Positions 46,081 through 54,581 of a stretch of 64,000 nt of DNA are shown here, in pieces. The first letter of the stretch is position 1, and every line of letters begins with the position of its first letter. The stretch is from Streptomyces sp. HUAS YS2 (GTDB lineage Bacteria > Actinomycetota > Actinomycetes > Streptomycetales > Streptomycetaceae), in assembly GCF_033343995.1 (NCBI RefSeq), contig NZ_CP137573.1, forward strand, positions 5,365,001-5,429,000, written 5' to 3'. The notes below the pieces were generated by a model that was not told the DNA's origin, searched no databases, and saw only the letters and a program-made list of their open reading frames with translations. The position numbers were made by a program, and so were the translations under genes.

Positions 46081-47028
46081 GTGCGCAAGACCTCCGCACT
46101 GATCGTCGTCCTCCTCGTGCTGCTGCTCGGCGCGCCCGGGACCGGCCACGCCGCCGAGAACGGCGAGTGGGCCGTGTTCCCCGCCGCCTCGCAGCTCGGC
46201 AGCCGCCCGTACTTCTACCTCTCCGCCGACGCCGGCAGCTCCGTCACGGACAAGGTCACCGTCAGCAACAAGACCGCCGGCCCGCTGACCTTCCGCCTCT
46301 ACGGCGCCGACGCCTACAACACCGCGCGGGACGGCGGCTTCGCCGTGCGCACCCGCGGCGAGAAGCAGACCGGCGCCGGGGCCTGGATCAGGCCGGCGAA
46401 CGACCGGGTCACCGTCCCGGCCCGCTCCAGGGTGACCGTCCCCTTCACCCTGAGCGTCCCCGCCGACGCCGAGCCCGGCGACCACCCCGGGGCCGTCGTC
46501 GCCCTCGACGAGCGGATCGCCTCCGGCGGCGACGGCTCCGTCGCGGTCGGCGTGCAGCGTGCCGTCGGCGCCCGCGTCTACCTCCGGGTCAACGGCCCGA
46601 CCGTCCCCGCGCTCTCCGTCGAGGACGTCACCCTCGCCCAGGACCGGCCGCTCGTCCCCGGCACCCGGGAGAGCAGCGCGCTCGTCTCGTACACGCTGCA
46701 CAACCGCGGCAACGTCACCCTCAACCCGCGGGTCGCGCTGCGCGCCGAGGGCGTCTTCGGCCGGACCCTGCTCGACCGGAACCTCGCGAGGATCCCCTCC
46801 GAGCTGCTGCCCCGGCAGAAGATCCGGCTCACCGAGCGCTGGGCCGACGCACCCCAGTTCGACTGGGGGCAGGTGACCCTCACGGCCACCGCGAAGGACG
46901 TGCGGGAGTCCGCCCACGCGTCGTTCCTGGCCCTGCCCTGGCTGGTCGGCGTCGTGCTGCTCACGGCCGGCACGGGCGCCGGAGGGTGGTGGCTGCTGCG
47001 CCGCCGACGCGAGGCGGTCGGGCACTGA
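46081..47028 (+). CDS. DUF916-type (WxL-interacting) membrane protein
   Basis: A 315-residue protein. It has a signal peptide (MRKTSALIVVLLVLLLGAPG, cleavage near GHAAE). An immunoglobulin-like region with PRSRVTVPFTLSVPADAEPG follows, where the wording GDHPGAVVAL is typical of the DUF916 WxL-interacting domain. A C-terminal transmembrane helix (LPWLVGVVLLTAGTGAGGWW) and a basic tail (RRRREAVGH) form a membrane stop. In Firmicutes such proteins bind WxL proteins and peptidoglycan. GTG 46081 is chosen. It is the partner of the surface protein upstream. Confidence 0.82.
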   Translation: MRKTSALIVVLLVLLLGAPGTGHAAENGEWAVFPAASQLGSRPYFYLSADAGSSVTDKVTVSNKTAGPLTFRLYGADAYNTARDGGFAVRTRGEKQTGAGAWIRPANDRVTVPARSRVTVPFTLSVPADAEPGDHPGAVVALDERIASGGDGSVAVGVQRAVGARVYLRVNGPTVPALSVEDVTLAQDRPLVPGTRESSALVSYTLHNRGNVTLNPRVALRAEGVFGRTLLDRNLARIPSELLPRQKIRLTERWADAPQFDWGQVTLTATAKDVRESAHASFLALPWLVGVVLLTAGTGAGGWWLLRRRREAVGH

Positions 47029-47066
47029 GTACGTGGTGCGGTCCCGCATCGGGGACAATGGCCCCC

Positions 47067-48008
47067 ATGAGCGCTCGCACTCCTGAAACCGAAGCCGTCC
47101 ACCGGGCCGGCTTCGCCTGCTTCGTCGGCCGCCCCAACGCGGGCAAGTCCACCCTCACGAACGCTCTGGTCGGCCAGAAGGTGGCCATCACCTCGAACCG
47201 GCCGCAGACCACCCGGCACACCGTGCGCGGCATCGTGCACCGGCCGGACGCGCAGCTGATCCTGGTCGACACGCCGGGCCTCCACAAGCCGCGCACCCTG
47301 CTCGGCGAGCGCCTCAACGACGTGGTCCGCACGACCTGGGCCGAGGTCGACGTGATCGGCTTCTGTCTGCCCGCGGACCAGAAGCTCGGCCCCGGCGACC
47401 GCTTCATCGCCAAGGAGCTCGCCGGGATCAAGAAGACCCCGAAGGTCGCGATCATCACCAAGACCGACCTGGTCGACTCCAAGACGCTCGCCGAGCAGCT
47501 CATCGCGATCGATCTGCTCGGCAAGGAGCTGGGCTTCGAGTGGGCGCAGATCGTCCCCGTCTCGGCCGTCGGCAACAAGCAGGTGCAGCTCGTCGCCGAC
47601 CTGCTGATCCCGCTGCTGCCGGAGTCCCCGCCGCTCTACCCGGAGGGCGACCTCACGGACGAGCCGGAGCAGGTCATGGTCGCGGAGCTGATCCGCGAGG
47701 CCGCGCTGGAGGGCGTGCGGGACGAGCTGCCGCACTCGATCGCGGTGGTCGTCGAGGAGATGATCCCGCGCGAGAACCGTCCGGCGGACAAGCCGCTCCT
47801 GGACATCCACGCGAACGTCTACATCGAGCGCCCCAGCCAGAAGGGCATCATCATCGGCCCGAAGGGCAGCCGCCTCAAGGAGGTCGGCATGAAGTCCCGC
47901 AAGCACATCGAGGCGCTGCTCGGGACCCCGGTCTTCCTCGACCTCCACGTGAAGGTCGCGAAGGACTGGCAGCGGGACCCCAAGCAGCTCAGGAAGCTCG
48001 GCTTCTGA
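47067..48008 (+). CDS. era: GTPase Era
   Basis: A 313-residue Ras-like GTPase that binds 16S rRNA during 30S assembly. G1 is GRPNAGKS (21-28), G3 DTPGL, G4 TKTD. The C-terminal KH domain has VYIERPSQKGIIIGPKGSRL. ATG 47067 is chosen by resemblance; an in-frame ATG three codons upstream (47058) cannot be excluded. It is a single gene followed closely by the convergent inhibitor gene. Confidence 0.96.
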   Translation: MSARTPETEAVHRAGFACFVGRPNAGKSTLTNALVGQKVAITSNRPQTTRHTVRGIVHRPDAQLILVDTPGLHKPRTLLGERLNDVVRTTWAEVDVIGFCLPADQKLGPGDRFIAKELAGIKKTPKVAIITKTDLVDSKTLAEQLIAIDLLGKELGFEWAQIVPVSAVGNKQVQLVADLLIPLLPESPPLYPEGDLTDEPEQVMVAELIREAALEGVRDELPHSIAVVVEEMIPRENRPADKPLLDIHANVYIERPSQKGIIIGPKGSRLKEVGMKSRKHIEALLGTPVFLDLHVKVAKDWQRDPKQLRKLGF

Positions 48009-48015
48009 TCCGGGG

Positions 48016-48285
48016 CTACGCCCCTTCCTTCAGGACCATCCGGATCAGCTCCCGCTGCTCGTGCGTCAGGTGCGGGTCGCGGCAGCTGACCGACCGGCCG
48101 TCGACCGTGATCTCGTACGAGAAACCGTCCGGGACCACGGCCGACGGTTCGTCCTCACGGTGCGGGGCGAGGGCCCGGGTGGCCAGGGCCTCCCAGTGCG
48201 CGGCGTCGGGCCGCTCCGAGGTGTCGACCTCGGCGTACCGCTCGATGCCCGCGAACCCGCCCGTGCGGTGTACCTGGATGCGCAT
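48016..48285 (-). CDS. emfourin-like protease inhibitor
   Basis: An 89-residue protein beginning MRIQVHRTGGFAGIERYAEV, the pattern of protealysin inhibitor (emfourin) proteins, and ending HEQRELIRMVLKEGA. It starts 3 bases after the stop of an M4 metallopeptidase gene on the same strand. Emfourin proteins bind and block the active site of their linked M4 protease. Inhibitor of the neighbouring peptidase is therefore the natural reading, from synteny plus family resemblance. Confidence 0.82.
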   Translation of the reverse strand: MRIQVHRTGGFAGIERYAEVDTSERPDAAHWEALATRALAPHREDEPSAVVPDGFSYEITVDGRSVSCRDPHLTHEQRELIRMVLKEGA

Positions 48286-48288
48286 GCG

Positions 48289-49344
48289 TTACTGGGTACC
48301 CACGCCCACCTGGGACCACGCCTTCACCACGGCCTCGTGCTCGTCGCCCTGGCCGTACCGGTCGGCCGCCGCCTTGACGGTGGCCTTCGCGAAGTCGGTG
48401 AAGCTCGCGTCGACCTCCAGCACCCCGCCGGTGAGCACGTCGTACCAGATCTGGCCGGCCCGCTCCCAGGCGTTGCCGCCGAGCGCGGTGGCCAGCAGGT
48501 AGAAGGCGTGGTTGGGGATGCCGGAGTTGATGTGCACCCCGCCGTTGTCCCGGCCGGTGCGGACGTAGTCGTCCATCGTCGCGGGCTGCGGGTCCCTGCC
48601 GAGGACGTCGTCGTCGTACGCGGTGCCCGGGGCCTTCATCGAGCGCAGCGCGACGCCCTGGACGTTCTCGTGCAGCAGGCCGGCGCCGATCAGCCAGTCC
48701 GCCTGCTCGGCGGTCTGGCCGAGGGCGTACTGCTTGACCAGCGAGCCGAACACGTCGGAGACGGACTCGTTGAGCGCGCCCGGCTGGCCGAAGTACGTCA
48801 GGTTGGCGGTGTACTGGGTGAAACCGTGGGCCAGCTCGTGGCCGATGACGTCGACGGGCAGGGTGAAGTCGAGGAAGATCTCGCCGTCCCCGTCGCCGAA
48901 GACCATCTGCTCGCCGTCCCAGAAGGCGTTGCCGTAGTTCTCGTCGTAGTGGACGGAGGCGATCAGCGGCAGCCCCGCGCCGTCGATCGAGTCCCGGCCG
49001 TACGCGGCCCTGAACAGCTCGAAGGTCGCGCCGAGCCCGCCGTACGCACGGTTGACGGTGGCGTCCTGGGTGGCGTCGTCGCCCTCGCCGCGGACCAGGG
49101 TGCCCGGCAGCTTCGTGCCGTGCTCCGCGTCGTGGACGCTCCTGTTCGGGACGCCGGCCTCCGCTCCGGCGCCCACGGACGGAGCGCCCAGGACGGTGGT
49201 CAGACGGCGCTGGGTCCGGCGCGCCGCGTCGGACACCAGGGTGCGGCGCGCGGCCGCGGAGATCGCCGGATTCTCGGCCCGGGCGAGCCGGTCGAGAAGG
49301 TGCGGCGGCACGATCGTGCAGAAGACTGGGTGAAGGGAATCCAT
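48289..49344 (-). CDS. M4 family metallopeptidase, protealysin-type
   Basis: A 351-residue thermolysin-family zinc protease. HELAH (169-173) and LNESVSDVFG supply the zinc ligands and Glu. There is no signal peptide; instead a short N-terminal segment with HPVFC (5-9) and PPHLL (13-17), the PPL-type motif of protealysin precursors, is present. It is therefore probably cytoplasmic or released without Sec. It is co-transcribed with the emfourin-like inhibitor. It is divergent from leuA; ATG 49344 has no clear Shine-Dalgarno. Confidence 0.92.
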   Translation of the reverse strand: MDSLHPVFCTIVPPHLLDRLARAENPAISAAARRTLVSDAARRTQRRLTTVLGAPSVGAGAEAGVPNRSVHDAEHGTKLPGTLVRGEGDDATQDATVNRAYGGLGATFELFRAAYGRDSIDGAGLPLIASVHYDENYGNAFWDGEQMVFGDGDGEIFLDFTLPVDVIGHELAHGFTQYTANLTYFGQPGALNESVSDVFGSLVKQYALGQTAEQADWLIGAGLLHENVQGVALRSMKAPGTAYDDDVLGRDPQPATMDDYVRTGRDNGGVHINSGIPNHAFYLLATALGGNAWERAGQIWYDVLTGGVLEVDASFTDFAKATVKAAADRYGQGDEHEAVVKAWSQVGVGTQ

Positions 49345-49396
49345 GCCGCGAGAGTGGCACTGCGTCACTCCCGTGTCACTACCTGCGAGCATGATT

Positions 49397-49427
49397 GGCG
49401 AAATGGAGTGATGGCCCACATTTCGCC
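49397..49427. promoter_or_regulatory. 9-bp inverted repeat upstream of the leuA promoter
   Basis: GGCGAAATG (49397-49405) and CATTTCGCC (49419-49427) are perfectly inverted around 13 bases. The repeat ends one base before a TTGACT -35 box, in the gap between the divergent M4 protease gene and leuA. Confidence 0.55.
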
Positions 49428-49428
49428 G

Positions 49429-49456
49429 TTGACTTCGGGGGCGTCCCGCATACTGA
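49429..49456 (+). promoter_or_regulatory. candidate leuA promoter
   Basis: TTGACT (49429-49434) and TACTGA (49451-49456), 16 bases apart, about 45 bases before the leader peptide. The -10 is weak. A second small inverted repeat (CGTCCCG 49442-49448, CGGGACG 49459-49465) overlaps it. Confidence 0.4.
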
Positions 49457-49503
49457 AACGGGACGTCCGCCTCCACCGGACCTCGGCTATGGTTTCGCAC
49501 ATC

Positions 49504-49551
49504 ATGCGTTTCGGGCTGCTTCTCCTTAGCTGCCGCGGCGAGGGCCTGTAG
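49504..49551 (+). CDS. leuA leader peptide (15 aa, leucine-rich)
   Basis: MRFGLLLLSCRGEGL then TAG, with four consecutive leucine codons (CTG CTT CTC CTT). It ends 87 bases before leuA. Downstream, GGCCGACT (49557-49564) pairs with AGTCGGCC (49597-49604), a hairpin that could sequester or expose the leuA signals depending on ribosome position. The classical reading is control by leucyl-tRNA charging. I recall leucine leader peptides being described before leuA in actinobacteria. No U-tract terminator is visible. Confidence 0.82.
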   Translation: MRFGLLLLSCRGEGL

Positions 49552-49556
49552 TCGTA

Positions 49557-49604
49557 GGCCGACTCCCTCCCCGCGGGACCTGGTGTTGCGTTCGACAGTC
49601 GGCC
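49557..49604 (+). promoter_or_regulatory. attenuator-type stem-loop before leuA
   Basis: An 8-bp perfect stem, GGCCGACT with AGTCGGCC, with a 32-base loop containing CCCCGCGGGA. It lies directly after the leader peptide stop and 34 bases before the leuA ATG. Confidence 0.55.
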
Positions 49605-49638
49605 GTCCCTCCCGCAGGACCCCGAGGAGCCCTACGCA

Positions 49639-51411
49639 ATGTCCCAGTCTCCGTTCGTCAGCCGCCCGACGCCCATCACCAACGCGACGCGCCTGCAGAA
49701 GCCGTCCGGCATGCCGATCCACAAGTACGGCCGGTACGAGGCCGTCGACATCCCGGACCGCACCTGGCCGGAGCAGCGGATCACCAAGGCGCCGCGCTGG
49801 CTGTCGACCGACCTGCGTGACGGCAACCAGGCCCTGATCGACCCGATGAGCCCGGCCCGCAAGCGGGAGATGTTCGACCTGTTGGTCCGCATGGGCTACA
49901 AGGAGATCGAGGTCGGCTTCCCGTCCTCCGGCGAGACCGACTTCGCGTTCGTCCGCTCCATCATCGAAGAGGGCGCGATCCCGGACGACGTCACCATCTC
50001 CGTACTGACCCAGGCCCGCGAGGACCTGATCGAGCGGACCGTGGAGTCCCTGGTCGGCGCCAAGCGCGCGACCGTCCACCTGTACAACGCCACCGCGCCG
50101 ACGTTCCGCCGGGTCGTGTTCCGCGGCTCGAAGGACGACATCAAGCAGATCGCCGTCGACGGCACCCGCCTGGTGATGGAGTACGCCGAGAAGCTGCTGG
50201 GCCCGGAGACGACCTTCGGCTACCAGTACAGCCCGGAGATCTTCACCGACACCGAGCTGGACTTCGCGCTGGAGGTCTGCGAGGCGGTCTGTGACGTCTG
50301 GCAGCCCGGCCCGGGCCGCGAGATCATCCTGAACCTGCCCGCCACCGTGGAGCGTTCGACGCCGTCCACGCACGCGGACCGGTTCGAGTGGATGTCCCGG
50401 AACCTGACCCGCCGCGAGCACATCTGCGTCTCCGTGCACCCGCACAACGACCGCGGCACCGCCGTTGCGGCGGCCGAGCTGGCGATCATGGCCGGCGCGG
50501 ACCGCATCGAGGGCTGCCTGTTCGGGCAGGGCGAGCGGACCGGCAACGTCGACCTGGTCACCCTGGGCATGAACCTGTTCAGCCAGGGCGTCGACCCGGA
50601 GATCGACTTCTCGCAGATCGACGAGATCCGCCGGACCAGCGAGTACTGCAACCAGATGGAGGTCCACCCGCGCCACCCCTACGCGGGCGACCTGGTCTAC
50701 ACGGCCTTCTCCGGCTCCCACCAGGACGCCATCAAGAAGGGCTTCGACGCCATGGAGGCCGACGCGGCCGCCCAGGGCAAGACGGTGGACGACATCGAGT
50801 GGGCGGTCCCGTACCTGCCGATCGACCCGAAGGACGTGGGCCGCTCCTACGAGGCGGTCATCCGGGTCAACTCGCAGTCCGGCAAGGGCGGCATCGCGTA
50901 CGTCCTGAAGAACGACCACAAGCTGGACCTGCCGCGCCGGATGCAGATCGAGTTCTCGCGGATCATCCAGGCGAAGACCGACGCCGAGGGCGGCGAGGTC
51001 ACGCCGGCGCAGATCTGGTCGGTCTTCCAGGACGAGTACCTGCCGAACCCGGACGACTCCGCGGCTCGATGGGGTCGCATCCAGCTGCGCTCCGGCCAGT
51101 CCACCTCGGACACCGACGGCACCGACACCCTGAAGGTGGAGGCGGTCGTGGACGGCGTCGACACCGTCCTGACCGGATCCGGCAACGGTCCGATCTCGGC
51201 CTTCTTCGACGCCCTGCAGTCGATCGGCGTGGACGCCCGACTGCTGGACTACCAGGAGCACACGATGAGCGAGGGCGCCTCCGCGCAGGCCGCCTCGTAC
51301 ATCGAGTGCGCCATCGACGGCAGGGTCCTGTGGGGCATCGGCATCGACGCCAACACCACGCGTGCCTCGCTGAAGGCGGTCATCTCGGCGGTCAACCGCT
51401 CCGCGCGCTGA
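49639..51411 (+). CDS. leuA: 2-isopropylmalate synthase
   Basis: A 590-residue enzyme that condenses 2-ketoisovalerate with acetyl-CoA, the first committed step of leucine biosynthesis. The TIM-barrel HMGL-like domain begins WLSTDLRDGNQALIDPM, with metal His in VHPHNDRGTAVA. GCLFGQGERTGNVDLVTLG is the class signature, and the C-terminal LeuA_dimer domain gives leucine feedback. The long form (about 590) is the actinobacterial class II enzyme. ATG 49639 follows GAGGAG. A leucine leader peptide precedes it and a U-tract terminator follows. Confidence 0.97.
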   Translation: MSQSPFVSRPTPITNATRLQKPSGMPIHKYGRYEAVDIPDRTWPEQRITKAPRWLSTDLRDGNQALIDPMSPARKREMFDLLVRMGYKEIEVGFPSSGETDFAFVRSIIEEGAIPDDVTISVLTQAREDLIERTVESLVGAKRATVHLYNATAPTFRRVVFRGSKDDIKQIAVDGTRLVMEYAEKLLGPETTFGYQYSPEIFTDTELDFALEVCEAVCDVWQPGPGREIILNLPATVERSTPSTHADRFEWMSRNLTRREHICVSVHPHNDRGTAVAAAELAIMAGADRIEGCLFGQGERTGNVDLVTLGMNLFSQGVDPEIDFSQIDEIRRTSEYCNQMEVHPRHPYAGDLVYTAFSGSHQDAIKKGFDAMEADAAAQGKTVDDIEWAVPYLPIDPKDVGRSYEAVIRVNSQSGKGGIAYVLKNDHKLDLPRRMQIEFSRIIQAKTDAEGGEVTPAQIWSVFQDEYLPNPDDSAARWGRIQLRSGQSTSDTDGTDTLKVEAVVDGVDTVLTGSGNGPISAFFDALQSIGVDARLLDYQEHTMSEGASAQAASYIECAIDGRVLWGIGIDANTTRASLKAVISAVNRSAR

Positions 51412-51446
51412 CGCGTCGGGCCGGCGTACCGGTTCTCCGTCGCTCC

Positions 51447-51497
51447 GGGCAGTGCTCCGCCTCCTCCGTTCGGGGGAAGCGGGGCACTGCCCTTTTC
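51447..51497 (+). terminator. intrinsic terminator after leuA
   Basis: A stem of about 13 bp (GGGCAGTGCTCCGC with GCGGGGCACTGCCC, one mismatch) followed by TTTTCC, 36 bases after the leuA stop. Confidence 0.85.
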
Positions 51498-51616
51498 CAT
51501 GGCGTGTCTCGGCCATCTCGGTGGCGAACTGATGACGAGGTGCTGACGTCACATCACAGATGTGGCTAACATCACGCCCACGCAGCAATGTTGCTGAAAC
51601 ACGACGGAGGTGCGGC

Positions 51617-52309
51617 GTGCGCTCACTTCGAGGTGGACAGGGGCGAAAAGTGCGCGTCTGCGGCATTCGCACCTCGTGGAACACGGTGGGGGACGGCGAG
51701 TTCTTCTGTCCCGAGTGCGGCGGAGACCGCAACTACCGCCGCCGTACCGGCCGTCGGCGCTTCGCGATCCTCGGCGTCCCGCTGCTGCCGCGCGGATTCG
51801 CCGGACCGGTCGTCGAATGCGCCGCCTGCCAGACCCACTTCGGCACGGACGCCCTCGACCACCCCACCACCTCGCGCTTCGCCGCGATGCTGCGGGACGC
51901 GGTGCACACCGTCGCCCTCGCCGTTCTCGCGGCCGGCGGCACCTCCTCGCGCACGGCCGTGGACACCGCCGTGCAGGCCGTCCGCGCCGCCGGGTTCGAC
52001 GGCTGCACGGGCCTCCAGCTGACCGACCTCGTCGAGGCGCTCGCCGCCGACACCGGACGTTTCATCCCGGACGCCGGCCCGTGCGGAGCGGCGCTCGCCA
52101 TCGAGCTGCACGAGGCGCTGGAGCCGCTCTCCCCGCACCTGGCGCAGGCCGGGCGCGAGTCGATCCTGCTGCAGGGCGCCCGGATCGCCCTCGCGGACGG
52201 CGCGTACACACCGTCCGAGCGGGACGTGCTGACCACGGTCGGCAACGCGCTCTCGCTCGCCGCGGACGACACGGCCCGTCTCCTCGCGGAGGCGCGCACG
52301 CCGCTGTAG
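51617..52309 (+). CDS. TerB-like protein with N-terminal zinc ribbon
   Basis: A 230-residue protein. CPEC and CAAC pairs at about residues 35-75 form a zinc ribbon. The C-terminal 110 residues resemble the tellurite-resistance TerB helical domain (ILLQGARIALADGAYTPSERD). GTG 51617 is chosen because GGAGG lies 6 bases upstream. TerB-type proteins are calcium-binding-like helical bundles linked to stress and membrane surveillance. A single gene; no other ter genes are nearby. Confidence 0.78.
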   Translation: MRSLRGGQGRKVRVCGIRTSWNTVGDGEFFCPECGGDRNYRRRTGRRRFAILGVPLLPRGFAGPVVECAACQTHFGTDALDHPTTSRFAAMLRDAVHTVALAVLAAGGTSSRTAVDTAVQAVRAAGFDGCTGLQLTDLVEALAADTGRFIPDAGPCGAALAIELHEALEPLSPHLAQAGRESILLQGARIALADGAYTPSERDVLTTVGNALSLAADDTARLLAEARTPL

Positions 52310-52334
52310 TTCCGCCGCGCCCCTCCCGTGTGTG

Positions 52335-52362
52335 TACTCCCCGCCGTACTCCCCGGGGAGTA
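52335..52362. promoter_or_regulatory. TACTCCCC operator: 16-bp palindrome plus direct half-site
   Basis: TACTCCCCGGGGAGTA (52347-52362) is a perfect 16-bp palindrome. An identical half-site TACTCCCC (52335-52342) lies 12 bases upstream in direct orientation. They sit about 125 bases before the MMPL gene, a good position for the LuxR-type response regulator encoded downstream. Confidence 0.6.
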
Positions 52363-52483
52363 GCCGCCGTCCTTCCACGCCTCCGGTCGTACCGCCCATC
52401 TCGGTCACGGGTCCGACGAATCGGCCCGCCCCCGCCGGGACGCTGGGAGCGACGCATCGGACGACACGGAGGGGAGGGGCGTC

Positions 52484-54562
52484 ATGGGGGCCCCGAACAG
52501 GACGATCGAGGAACGCGGAGGGCGGCGGGCCGTCCCCTGGGGGGTGCTGGCGCTGTGGGTGATCGTGCTCGCCCTCGCCGCGCCGTTCGCCGGGAAGCTC
52601 GGCGACGTCCAGAAGGACCGGCCGGTCGACTATCTGCCGGCGAGCGCGGACTCCACCCAGGTCGCGAAGATCACCGAGCAGCTGCCCGGCGGCGAGTCCA
52701 CCGACCTCGTGCTGGTCTACCACCGCGACGGCGGGCTCACCGCCGCGGACCGGTCCGGCGCCGCCCGTGAGGTCGCCGCCGTCGCCGCCGAACACCGGCT
52801 CGCGGCCACCCCGCGGCCGGTGCCGTCGAAGGACGGCACGACGCTGATGTACGCGGTGTCCAGCACCGAGCCCGGTACGGACGAGAAGGCCCGCGACACC
52901 TTCGTGCACGACGTACGGGAGACCGTCACCGCCGAGGTCGGCGGCCCCGGGGCGCTGGCCACCGACGCGGGCGAGGTCTACAACTCCCTCGACGGGCCGC
53001 TGCTCTACACGACCGTCGCGGTCGTCGCGATCCTGCTCGTGCTGATCTACCGCAGCCCCTTCCTGTGGCTGGTGCCGCTGGTCGTCGCCGGTGTCGCGGA
53101 CTTCCTGTCGATGGCCGTCACCTACGGCCTGCACCAGGGCTTCGACATCTCCGTCTCCGGCCAGAGCACGGGCGTGATGACGATCCTGGTCTTCGGCGCC
53201 GGCACCGACTACGCCCTCCTGATCGTCTCCCGCTACCGCGAGGAACTGCGCCGCGTCCCGCGCCCGTACGACGCCATGGCCGCCGCCCTGCGCGGCTGCG
53301 GACCGGCCGTCCTCGCCTCCTCCGGCACGGTCACCGTCGGGATGCTGTGCCTGCTCGCCGCCGACATGAACAGCAGCCGCGGGATGGGTCCGACGGCCGC
53401 CGTCGGCGTGCTGTGCGCGCTGGTCGCCATGACGACCCTGCTGCCCGCGCTCCTCGTGGTCCTCGGCCGCCGGGTGTTCTGGCCGCTGGTCCCGGCGTAC
53501 GGCAGCGAGCCGAAGGTCGCGCGCCGCTCGCTGTTCGCAGCCATGGGCAGCTCGGCCGGCCGCCGGCCCGTCGCGGTGCTCGTCACCGGCGCCGCCGCGC
53601 TCGCCGCGCTCGCGCTCGGCACGCTCAACCTGCCCGGGGCCCTGAAGCAGCAGGACTCCTTCACCTCCACCCCGGAGTCGATCGCCGGGATGGAGACGCT
53701 GGCGGCGGCCTACCCGGACATGGGCACCCAGCCGATCACAGTCATCGCCCGCACCCCGGACGCGGACCGTGCCCTGCGGACGGCCCGCGCCGCCGACGGG
53801 GTGCTCAGCGCCGAGCGCGGGCGCGCCGGCGGCGGCTGGACGGAGATCTCCGTCGTCGCCGAGGCCGCGCCCCAGACCGCCGCCGAGACCGCGACCATCA
53901 AGGACCTGAGGGCCGACCTCGGGAAGGACGCGTACGTCGGCGGCCCGAGCGCCGAGCAGCTCGACCTGAGGGAGACCAGCGCCCGCGACCGGAACGTGGT
54001 GGTGCCGCTCGTCCTCGGCTCCGTCCTGCTCATCCTGATCCTGCTGCTGCGCAGCCTCGTCGCCCCGATGATCCTGGTCGTCGCCGTGGTCGCCGTCTGG
54101 GGCGCCGCCCTCGGTATCGGCGGGCTGGTCTTCGAACCACTCCTCGGGTTCGAGGGCACCGATCCCGGACTGCCGCTGCTCTCCTTCGTCTTCCTGGTCG
54201 CCCTCGGCGTCGACTACGGCATCTTCCTGATGCACCGGATGCGCGAGGAGTGCATGGACGGCACCGAACCGCGGGCCGCGGCGCTGACCGCGCTGCGCAC
54301 CACCGGTGGCGTGATCGCCTCTGCCGGACTGGTCCTCGCCGCCACCTTCGCGGTCCTGGTCAACATGCCGATGGTGCAGCTGGCCGAGCTGGGCCTGGTG
54401 ATCGCGATCGGCGTCCTGCTCGACACCTTCCTCGTCCGGACCTACCTGGTGACCGGCGCGAGCGTGCTCCTGAACCGGAAGGTGTGGTGGCCCGGCCCAC
54501 TGGCCCGGCGGCCCGCGTCGCCCGCCGGGCGGGAAGTCGAGAGGACACCCGCCGGGGTCTGA
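52484..54562 (+). CDS. MMPL family RND transporter
   Basis: A 692-residue membrane protein with the twofold RND layout: an N-terminal helix, an extracytoplasmic loop domain (about 45-175), five to six helices, then the repeat. DYALLIVSRYREELR and DYGIFLMHRMREE mark the proton-relay helices of the two halves. MMPL proteins move lipids or hydrophobic compounds across the envelope. A strong hairpin separates it from the downstream two-component system, which probably regulates it. The substrate is unknown. Confidence 0.9.
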   Translation: MGAPNRTIEERGGRRAVPWGVLALWVIVLALAAPFAGKLGDVQKDRPVDYLPASADSTQVAKITEQLPGGESTDLVLVYHRDGGLTAADRSGAAREVAAVAAEHRLAATPRPVPSKDGTTLMYAVSSTEPGTDEKARDTFVHDVRETVTAEVGGPGALATDAGEVYNSLDGPLLYTTVAVVAILLVLIYRSPFLWLVPLVVAGVADFLSMAVTYGLHQGFDISVSGQSTGVMTILVFGAGTDYALLIVSRYREELRRVPRPYDAMAAALRGCGPAVLASSGTVTVGMLCLLAADMNSSRGMGPTAAVGVLCALVAMTTLLPALLVVLGRRVFWPLVPAYGSEPKVARRSLFAAMGSSAGRRPVAVLVTGAAALAALALGTLNLPGALKQQDSFTSTPESIAGMETLAAAYPDMGTQPITVIARTPDADRALRTARAADGVLSAERGRAGGGWTEISVVAEAAPQTAAETATIKDLRADLGKDAYVGGPSAEQLDLRETSARDRNVVVPLVLGSVLLILILLLRSLVAPMILVVAVVAVWGAALGIGGLVFEPLLGFEGTDPGLPLLSFVFLVALGVDYGIFLMHRMREECMDGTEPRAAALTALRTTGGVIASAGLVLAATFAVLVNMPMVQLAELGLVIAIGVLLDTFLVRTYLVTGASVLLNRKVWWPGPLARRPASPAGREVERTPAGV

Positions 54563-54581
54563 CACCGACGGACACACGAAA

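Noticed and set aside
48289..51732. An 1,147-residue minus-strand frame running from the M4 protease through leuA
   Set aside because: Only the part from ATG 49344 to 48289 shows a real protein (M4 peptidase). The upstream portion is antisense to leuA and its leader and has no conserved domain.
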